29,419 nucleotides of DNA from an uncultured Collinsella sp. (GTDB lineage: Bacteria; Actinomycetota; Coriobacteriia; Coriobacteriales; Coriobacteriaceae), in NCBI GenBank assembly GCA_900542635.1, contig UQOJ01000021.1:1-29419 (forward strand). The letters run 5' to 3'. The notes under the pieces were generated by a model. That model searched no databases and was not told where the DNA came from. It was given only the letters and a program-made list of their open reading frames with translations. Both the position numbers and the translations under genes were made by a program. Shown in pieces: positions 24,063 to 29,419 of the stretch (its first letter is position 1; every line of letters starts with the position of its first letter).

Positions 24063-24792
24063 AGCGGAGCTTGCTGGTCTCGAAGTACTCGGGGAACTGG
24101 TCCAGAACCTCGGTTTGGTTGCGGAACATCATGTGCAGGTGCTTGCTGACCAAAAAGCTCGCTTCGATGGGGTCGCGACCGGCGATAGCGCGGCGAATCT
24201 GCTTGTGCTCGTTCACGATGTCCTGATTGTCGAGAACCTGCGTGGCGGCGCGCAACCAGCGGAAGCGCTCCAGGTCGGCATTGGTCTCTTCGAGCCACGA
24301 CCACACGGTGCTGCGACATGCGATGCTAAAAATCATGTGATGCATGAGGTTGTCGCTCAAAAAGAAGCCGATGCGATCCTCTTCGGCCATGGCCTTTTCC
24401 TGCAGCGCGATGGCGCGGTCGAGCTGCTCGATGCCGGCCGATGTGGCGCGCGCACAGCACTCCACGATCACCTGCTTTTCCAGATGTTCGCGGATGTAGC
24501 AGGCACTCTCGGCAAGGGTGAGGTTGATGGGTGAGACATAGGTGCCGCTTTGGGGCACGGTGCGCACCAGGCCTTCCTGCGCCAAGCGAACCAAAGCCTC
24601 GCGCACAGGGGTGCGCCCCATATCCAGGTCGTCGCAAAGCTGCTTGACGCCCAGCTTTTCGCCCGGCTTGTAGTCCAGGTAGACGATTTTGCGTCGAATG
24701 GTGTGGTAGGACTGGTCCTGTAGGCTCGTTTCCTGCTCGCCGACGTGCATCGATTCTTCCATAGCGCCTCGCAACTGTTCTATCAAACTCAT
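24061..24792 (-). CDS. GntR family transcriptional regulator, FCD type
   Basis: 243-aa regulator. The N-terminal winged helix shows YHTIRRKIVYLDYKPGEKLG, then DLDMGRTPVREALVRLAQEG and GTYVSPI, as in the FadR/VanR subfamilies. The C-terminal half is an all-helical FCD domain with metal- or acid-binding His residues (DNLMHHMIF, NEHKQIRRAI, KHLHMMF). Such proteins usually bind small organic acids. The ATG at 24792 lacks a good ribosome site; the in-frame ATG at 24762 has a GAGG nearby and may be the real start, giving 233 aa. It is divergent from the YeiH-type exporter gene, the likely target. The stop codon lies in hairpin copy 4. Confidence 0.92.
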   Translation of the reverse strand: MSLIEQLRGAMEESMHVGEQETSLQDQSYHTIRRKIVYLDYKPGEKLGVKQLCDDLDMGRTPVREALVRLAQEGLVRTVPQSGTYVSPINLTLAESACYIREHLEKQVIVECCARATSAGIEQLDRAIALQEKAMAEEDRIGFFLSDNLMHHMIFSIACRSTVWSWLEETNADLERFRWLRAATQVLDNQDIVNEHKQIRRAIAGRDPIEASFLVSKHLHMMFRNQTEVLDQFPEYFETSKLR

Positions 24793-24955
24793 ATGTCAGT
24801 TGTTAATTATGCCGCGAATCAGCTCTCCGCGGTGGGTAATTCGGCTGTTGCCTGAGAACTATTGCGGCATCTTAGTCTGTGTTTGCGCAAGGCTGCGCTC
24901 AATGTTGCCGTATCATAAGCCGTCGCAAACGTGAAATAGAAAGAAGGAATCCCAT

Positions 24956-25990
24956 ATGCAACTGGCAAATTTCGTACGCGAGCGCTGGAAAGGCGTCTTG
25001 TTCTGCCTGATCATCGCCATTCCCGCGACGTTGCTCGGCAAACAAATTGAAGTGGTCGGCGGTCCGGTGTTTGCCATCCTCTTTGGCATGGTCCTGGCGC
25101 TCGTCTTTCCCAAGAATCGTCGCGAACAGCTCGCCGCCGGCGTTACCTATACGTCCAAAAAAGTCTTGCAGTACGCGGTTATCCTGCTTGGCTTTGGCAT
25201 GAACCTCTCCCAGATTCTGTCCAAGGGCGCCCAGTCGCTGCCGATTATCGTGGCGACAATCTCGACCTCGCTTGTCATCGCCTTTGTGCTCTGCCGCGTT
25301 ATGAACGTGCCGGGTAAGATCGCGACGCTTGTGGGTGTGGGTTCGTCGATTTGCGGCGGTTCGGCCATCGCCGCGACCGCACCCGTCATCGATGCCGACG
25401 ATCGCGAGATTGCCCAGGCTATTTCGGTCATCTTCCTGTTTAACGTTATCGCGGCGCTCGTGTTTCCGACGCTCGGCGGCATGCTCGGGCTGACCAACGA
25501 GGGCTTTGGCCTGTTTGCCGGTACCGCCATCAACGACACCTCGTCCGTAACGGCTGCGGCGAGCGCTTGGGACAGCATGCATCCCGGCGCCAATGTGCTC
25601 GAGAGCGCCACGGTGGTCAAGCTCACCAGGACGCTGGCCATCATTCCCATCACGCTGGCGCTTGCTTGCTGGCAGATGCATCTGGCGCGCAAGGCCGGCG
25701 GTGACGCCAAAAGCACGTTCTCCCTTAAACGCGCGTTTCCCATGTTCGTGCTGTTCTTTGTGCTGGCGAGCGTGATCACTACGGTGCTTCAGCTTCCTGC
25801 ATCCATTACGGCGCCCATCAAGGAGCTGTCGAAGTTCTTTATTGTGATGGCCATGGCGGCTATTGGTTTTAATACCGATATCGTCGAGCTGGTCAAAAAG
25901 GGCGGCAAGCCCATCGCATTGGGCTTTTGCTGCTGGATTGGCATTGCGTGCATGAGTTTGGGAATGCAACACGTACTGGGAATCTGGTAG
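24956..25990 (+). CDS. YeiH-family putative sulfate exporter
   Basis: 344-aa integral membrane protein with about ten hydrophobic segments, of the YeiH/YadS (UPF0324) family. The conserved core VGVGSSICGGSAIAATAPV lies around residue 123-141, and LFAGTAINDTSSVTAAAS follows. Family members are annotated as putative sulfate exporters, but the substrate has not been firmly shown in most cases. AAGAAGGA ends 6 nt before the ATG at 24956. The gene is divergent from gntR with a 163-bp spacer, a typical regulator-target arrangement. No terminator is evident; a structured region follows. Confidence 0.9.
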   Translation: MQLANFVRERWKGVLFCLIIAIPATLLGKQIEVVGGPVFAILFGMVLALVFPKNRREQLAAGVTYTSKKVLQYAVILLGFGMNLSQILSKGAQSLPIIVATISTSLVIAFVLCRVMNVPGKIATLVGVGSSICGGSAIAATAPVIDADDREIAQAISVIFLFNVIAALVFPTLGGMLGLTNEGFGLFAGTAINDTSSVTAAASAWDSMHPGANVLESATVVKLTRTLAIIPITLALACWQMHLARKAGGDAKSTFSLKRAFPMFVLFFVLASVITTVLQLPASITAPIKELSKFFIVMAMAAIGFNTDIVELVKKGGKPIALGFCCWIGIACMSLGMQHVLGIW

Positions 25991-26020
25991 AGAAGTAGCT
26001 TGTTTGCGTGCTGCGTGCTG

Positions 26021-26131
26021 GTGAGCGCATTCTCACGGTGGAGCGATAGGAGCTCTTGCGGGTATGGCTTGTCCGCAGGTTTATAAGTCCCGAAGAGCTC
26101 TTATCGCCCCGCCAGGATGGCGATGCGGGGC
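26021..26131 (+). other. Structured intergenic element between the exporter and the Fis-type regulator
   Basis: Several stems lie in 110 nt: GTGAG/CTCAC (26021-26036); a 15-bp stem 26043-26057 with 26093-26107 (one G-T pair) around a 35-nt loop with its own GCGG/CCGC hairpin; and GCCCCGC/GCGGGGC (26106-26131). None is followed by a T-run. A TATAGT (26166-26171) lies between it and the next ATG. It may be a structured 5' leader or a separate small RNA. Confidence 0.5.
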
Positions 26132-26256
26132 AACACCTATACTCGCAGGACGGCGCTTTCTGCCCTATAGTGTTTGGTGAGCAATATCGTTCAATTTTGA
26201 AACACTCGGTCGTGCGACCGCCGGCGGTTGCACGTCGCTGCAGACAGGGGCAAATC

Positions 26257-27474
26257 ATGGATAGCGATGCCAAGCTGAACATCTTGACCGATGCCCTGGC
26301 TGCTGCCGGGGCATCGGCATTGGCAATCGATGCGCGTGGGGACGTCGCGATCTCGACCATGAATGACGCGGCGCTTGAGCGGGGTGTGGCGACTTTTGTC
26401 GCTGAGCGCCTCGACCGTATAGGAGACGGCGCGCGTCTGGTTATGGGGCGTGAGGGTACGCGCCTGAGCCTGACCGTTCGCCCCACCGACAAAGAGGGCG
26501 GGGGGCTTTGGGTCGTCGTGGTCCGCGAGGTGCGCGGTGCCGCGGCGCATGCGGGCATCGAGTGGCTCAACGCCGACGAAGTTGAGGCCCGCTACGAATC
26601 GAGCGCGTACGGCATCGTTGAGGGGGCGGCCTCGGTGGCTGCGCCGGTTGCCGAGAGCTACGCGCGCGGTGTGCCCCTTATGCTCGAGGGCGAGCTGGGA
26701 GCGGGTCAGGTCGAGATCGCCAAGCGCCTCTATCTGGACGGTCCTTTTGCCGATCAGCCCTTTGTTTCCGTTGCGCTCGATGAGCTCACCGAGCGCGGTT
26801 GGCGCCATGTGCTCAAAAGCGCCGAATCGCCGTTGTTCCAAACGGGGCTGACCCTTTGCATTGAGGGCTGGAACGCGGTTGTCCCCCAGCGCCTCCGCGA
26901 GCTGGTCTCCACGATGACCGACACCGCGTTGGCGACGCGCTGCCATGTGGTGCTGACAGCGAATGACATGCCGGGCGGCGGCGAAAGTGATCAAGCCGCC
27001 TTTGTGACCGAGCGTTTCGCCTGTGCGGTGAGCGTGGCGCCGGCAATCGCCGAGCAGGGAGCCGCGTCGACGAAGGTTGCGCGCTATTTGGAATATCTCG
27101 CTGACGCATTTGGGACGGCAGCGCCCACACTGTCTGCCGCGGCGACGAAGACGCTCGATGCTTACCACTGGCCGCGCAATTATCTGCAGCTCCGCGAGGT
27201 CTCGGAACGACTGTATATATTGGTGGGGGCGGGCACGGTGGACCGCGCTGTGGCGGAGGAAGTGCTCGCCCAAGAGGACGTGATTAAGACCGCAACCTTT
27301 GGCGCCCCGACGCTCGAAAGTGACCTGTATATCCTGCGACCGCTGGCCGATACCGAGCGAGATGTCGCGCATCTGGTTGTAGGCCACCTCCACGGCAACC
27401 GAACCCGTGCGGCGGAGGTGCTGGGCATAAGCCGTACAACGCTGTGGCGCTTGCTGAAGGACGATGACCGTTGA
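26257..27474 (+). CDS. Degenerate NtrC-like protein with Fis-type HTH
   Basis: 405-aa protein. The C-terminal 40 residues form a Fis/HTH_8 DNA-binding domain (VVGHLHGNRTRAAEVLGISRTTLWRLLKDDD). The middle resembles the AAA+ domain of sigma-54 activators, but key motifs are lost: the Walker A region reads LEGELGAGQVEIAKRL without the GK[ST] triad, and no GAFTGA loop is seen. The N-terminal part (1-110) is unassigned and may sense a signal. Therefore it likely regulates without ATP-driven sigma-54 activation. I prefer ATG 26257, preceded by AGGGGC; the frame open from 26056 crosses the structured element and lacks a ribosome site. It is followed at 85 nt by a small membrane-protein gene. Target genes unknown. 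Confidence 0.78.
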   Translation: MDSDAKLNILTDALAAAGASALAIDARGDVAISTMNDAALERGVATFVAERLDRIGDGARLVMGREGTRLSLTVRPTDKEGGGLWVVVVREVRGAAAHAGIEWLNADEVEARYESSAYGIVEGAASVAAPVAESYARGVPLMLEGELGAGQVEIAKRLYLDGPFADQPFVSVALDELTERGWRHVLKSAESPLFQTGLTLCIEGWNAVVPQRLRELVSTMTDTALATRCHVVLTANDMPGGGESDQAAFVTERFACAVSVAPAIAEQGAASTKVARYLEYLADAFGTAAPTLSAAATKTLDAYHWPRNYLQLREVSERLYILVGAGTVDRAVAEEVLAQEDVIKTATFGAPTLESDLYILRPLADTERDVAHLVVGHLHGNRTRAAEVLGISRTTLWRLLKDDDR

Positions 27475-27558
27475 GCGAGGCGCCCGTGACCGCACGCGAC
27501 ACGTGTGCTACAGTCCAAAGCGTTATTGTTTCGATTTGGTTACGGCGTGCGAGGGCAT

Positions 27559-28134
27559 ATGGCTGAGACTTCAAAACCGAGCCGCAGAAGGCGGAGTGCC
27601 GCGCCGGTCAACCGACGCACAACATCGGTGACGTGGGGCAAACACGCCTCGGGGTTTGATGGCTCGTTCAAGCGCACTAAATACGGCTATCCTTCGGCAA
27701 GCGCCCGCTTGGCAATGCAGGCAGAGTCCTCGCTGTGGGGCCGCAAACGCGTGGTGGGCTCAAAGCTCAAGCACGACGGAACGCTCGGCTACATCAGCCG
27801 CGGGGCGGCTCGCCGCAGCGGGCTCAATCCCGCCGGCTGGCATCGCTACGTGCCGATCGTGGCCGCCGTTGCAGTGATCGTCATCGCGCTCGCTGCGCTC
27901 GGATATGCCGGCGGTGGCGCCAACTTGGACGCAATGTTTAAATCGCCCGAGCTCGCGCATGTAGGTACAGAAGTTGTCGAGGGCGCTCAGGCCCAGACGA
28001 GCGTCGCGCCCCAGCGCGGTATCGTTGCGGCGGCCTCCACCATCGCCGATGCGCAAAAGGACGAGGACGAACAGGGCGATGGCGCCGAAACGGCCCAGAC
28101 GAACGAAACGACGACAACGGCGACGTCAATATAA
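27559..28134 (+). CDS. Single-pass membrane protein of unknown function
   Basis: 191-aa protein that I do not recognise. It begins with a very basic stretch (KPSRRRRSAAPVNRR), has a cytoplasmic-looking Lys/Arg/Gly/Ser-rich part with KYGYPSASARLAMQAESSLW, then one membrane segment (about residues 95-117, YVPIVAAVAVIVIALAALGY), and an acidic, Gln/Thr-rich extracytoplasmic tail. The positive-inside rule places the N-terminus inside. ATG 27559 has GAGGG at 27551-27555. Possible co-transcription with the preceding Fis-type gene. No enzymatic motif is visible. Confidence 0.72.
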   Translation: MAETSKPSRRRRSAAPVNRRTTSVTWGKHASGFDGSFKRTKYGYPSASARLAMQAESSLWGRKRVVGSKLKHDGTLGYISRGAARRSGLNPAGWHRYVPIVAAVAVIVIALAALGYAGGGANLDAMFKSPELAHVGTEVVEGAQAQTSVAPQRGIVAAASTIADAQKDEDEQGDGAETAQTNETTTTATSI

Positions 28135-28143
28135 GTTGCGAGT

Positions 28144-28182
28144 GGGGTAGCTAAAATAGCCCCGTCCCAAATTAGCTACCCC
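28144..28182. repeat. Related hairpin with GGGGTAGCTAA stem and CCGTCCC loop
   Basis: A perfect 11-bp stem (28144-28154 with 28172-28182) surrounds a 17-nt loop with CCCCGTCCC. The design matches the other hairpins (variable stem, GTCCC in the loop). It lies between the convergent membrane-protein and nitroreductase genes and may double as a weak terminator. Confidence 0.7.
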
Positions 28183-28198
28183 TGCTGACGTTCCTGTA

Positions 28199-28720
28199 CT
28201 ATTTCACGTACACCACGTTGTTGCGGCGCGGCTTTGCCTCGGGTAGCGTGTCCTCGGCGTAGCCAAGAATGCAGTTACCGACGCCGCGCAGGCTGCCGTC
28301 GGCGGGCAGGCCCCAGCTGGCCAGCAGCTCCAGGCCCTCGGGCGAGTCAAAGACCTCATGCGCGCGGTGAATCCAGCACGAATCGACACCCAGTGCATAG
28401 GCGGCGTTGAGCAAGTTGCCCATGGCGAGCGAGCCGTCTTCCAGATGTGTGGGCACGCTGCGGTCAACCAGCACCACCACAACGGTCTTGGCGCCATAGA
28501 AGGGGTCGCTGTTGCTGTCCATGACCTGGGCGTTGAGCTGTGAGAGATGCTCGACGGTCGCGGGGTCGGTGACGGCGACAAACGTCACCGGCTGGCGGCC
28601 CATGCCGCTCGGTGCATATTGGCCGGCTTCGATAATACGTGCAAGCTTTTCAGCCTCGACGGGACGATCGCTGTAGTTGCGGCAGCTGCGGCGGTGAATG
28701 AGTGCTTCGATAGTCTCCAT
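28199..28720 (-). CDS. Nitroreductase family protein
   Basis: 173-aa FMN-dependent oxidoreductase. The N-terminal FMN phosphate-binding motif IHRRSCRNYSDRPVE and the following AGQYAPSGMGRQP are typical, and a central stretch LNAAYALGVDSCWIHRAHEV contributes to the dimer and FMN site. Family members reduce nitro groups, quinones or flavin with NAD(P)H; the natural substrate is not clear. I chose the ATG at 28720 because AAGGAG lies upstream on the minus strand; the longer frame to 28816 lacks such a site. It is divergent from the last small gene across about 294 bp with a small AACCTTT-GAT-AAAGGTT hairpin (28935-28951) and no clear promoter. Confidence 0.9.
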   Translation of the reverse strand: METIEALIHRRSCRNYSDRPVEAEKLARIIEAGQYAPSGMGRQPVTFVAVTDPATVEHLSQLNAQVMDSNSDPFYGAKTVVVVLVDRSVPTHLEDGSLAMGNLLNAAYALGVDSCWIHRAHEVFDSPEGLELLASWGLPADGSLRGVGNCILGYAEDTLPEAKPRRNNVVYVK

Positions 28721-29014
28721 GGTGTCTCCTTGCGGTGGCGTTGCAGATGCCCCGTTCATACCCGTCGGGCTTAAACGATAGACGGTCAATTGCCCGGCCA
28801 AAAGGATAGATTCCAATTGGGAAAGTAGGTTTGCATAAAAGTACCTTCAGAATGTGACAAACAAATGGGATGGTTAAACGTTTTATCCCGTCTACCCTGC
28901 GGTTTTTTACCACTTGCCTAAATGACGAACGCATAACCTTTGATAAAGGTTTTACTAAAGGAGTACCAACGTTTATCAATGCGCCGTGGTGGCGCCGGGC
29001 CAGGAGGTAACATC

Positions 29015-29305
29015 ATGTTCCAGGCTGGAGATGTCGTCGAGACCGATTTCGAAGGATTTCTGAAGCTGCTGCGTTCCAAGACGCGCGCTTTCGTGTCGAT
29101 CAACGATCACGAGTACTACATCACGCACACCGATGGCTATTGGCGTGTTCAGGATTGCGAGGCCCTCAACGACAAGGGCCACTTTACTGACTGCTCTGAG
29201 TTGGTCAACACGGTCTGCGAGGTCGTCGAGCTGCCGTGGATTGCCGGCAAGAGCCTGCATGACAGCTTCTCGGGCGCTACGGTCTATGAGGCCGTCGCCG
29301 CTTAA
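29015..29305 (+). CDS. Small conserved-looking protein of unknown function
   Basis: 96-aa soluble acidic protein. No known domain is recognised. It begins MFQAGDVVETDFEGFLKLLR and carries an aromatic- and His-rich middle (FVSINDHEYYITHTDGYWRV). The ribosome site AGGAGGT (29002-29008) is the best in the region and fixes ATG 29015, even though the frame is open from 28940. An own terminator follows, so it is probably a single, well-expressed gene. Confidence 0.75.
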   Translation: MFQAGDVVETDFEGFLKLLRSKTRAFVSINDHEYYITHTDGYWRVQDCEALNDKGHFTDCSELVNTVCEVVELPWIAGKSLHDSFSGATVYEAVAA

Positions 29306-29331
29306 CAGGCAATAAAACCCGATTTTCACGT

Positions 29332-29367
29332 GACCGCTGGCGCTGCCCCCGCGCCGGCGGTCTTTTT
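29332..29367 (+). terminator. Rho-independent terminator after the 96-aa gene
   Basis: GACCGCTGGCGC (29332-29343) pairs with GCGCCGGCGGTC (29351-29362), one G-T pair, around TGCCCCC. TTTTT follows (29363-29367). Confidence 0.9.
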
Positions 29368-29381
29368 CAAGACTTTAGTCC

Positions 29382-29405
29382 GCTGGCCGCGCAGCGGCCA
29401 GCTTT
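29382..29405. terminator. Second hairpin near the window edge
   Basis: GCTGGCCGC (29382-29390) pairs with GCGGCCAGC (29394-29402) around GCA; TTT follows. It may be a second terminator of the 96-aa gene or belong to a minus-strand gene entering from the right. Confidence 0.55.
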
Positions 29406-29419
29406 AAACCACCCGCTAC

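Overview
The window reads as a chromosomal segment of a high-GC, gut-type actinobacterium of the class Coriobacteriia, most likely Collinsella. This rests on GC-rich coding sequence, GAG/CGC/GGC-heavy codon use, strong AGGAGG-type ribosome sites, the tilS-hpt-ftsH cluster, and a scatter of short hairpin repeats carrying a CTGTCCC signature that I associate with this group. The species assignment is inference. No rRNA, tRNA, CRISPR array, prophage or transposase gene was found.

Left part (1-10.5 kb), mostly housekeeping: a small tail-anchored membrane protein (-), an Hsp20 chaperone with an operator-like inverted repeat, a WalJ-type metallo-hydrolase (-), then tilS, hpt and ftsH in a row (tRNA-Ile lysidinylation, purine salvage, membrane proteolysis). 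A PLP aminotransferase, a PHP-domain phosphoesterase and an RlmD/TrmA-family 23S rRNA m5U methyltransferase (-) follow. A perfect 25-bp inverted repeat lies between ftsH and the aminotransferase.

Middle part (10.5-16.6 kb): a 139-bp element bounded by a perfect 35-bp inverted repeat, a complete three-gene polar amino acid ABC importer (Tat/lipoprotein binding protein, permease, ATPase), an EF-G paralogue with degenerate G motifs, and a membrane-anchored non-specific nuclease (-).

Right part (16.7-24.1 kb), repeat-rich: an AlbA_2/Schlafen-like ATP-binding regulator preceded by a 60-bp near-perfect palindrome and at least seven copies of the decamer TCTCTCTAAA, then larE (-), a HAD phosphatase, a LacI-family regulator (-) and glmS. 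Four copies of one 12-bp-stem, 13-nt-loop hairpin and one relative punctuate this stretch. Two copies flank the AlbA_2 gene in direct orientation, and two copies supply the stop codon and probable terminator of larE and of a gntR gene.

Right end (24-29.4 kb): a divergent GntR(FCD)/YeiH-type exporter pair, a structured 110-nt intergenic element, a degenerate NtrC-like protein with a Fis-type HTH, a small membrane protein, a nitroreductase (-) and a 96-aa conserved-looking protein of unknown function.

The best candidate for something undescribed is the AlbA_2 regulator with its palindromic operator array, boxed by two direct hairpin repeats. The second is the hairpin family itself, whose stems vary while a CTGTCCC-like motif is kept. 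Seven genes share a TACAAT -10-like box upstream of the start.
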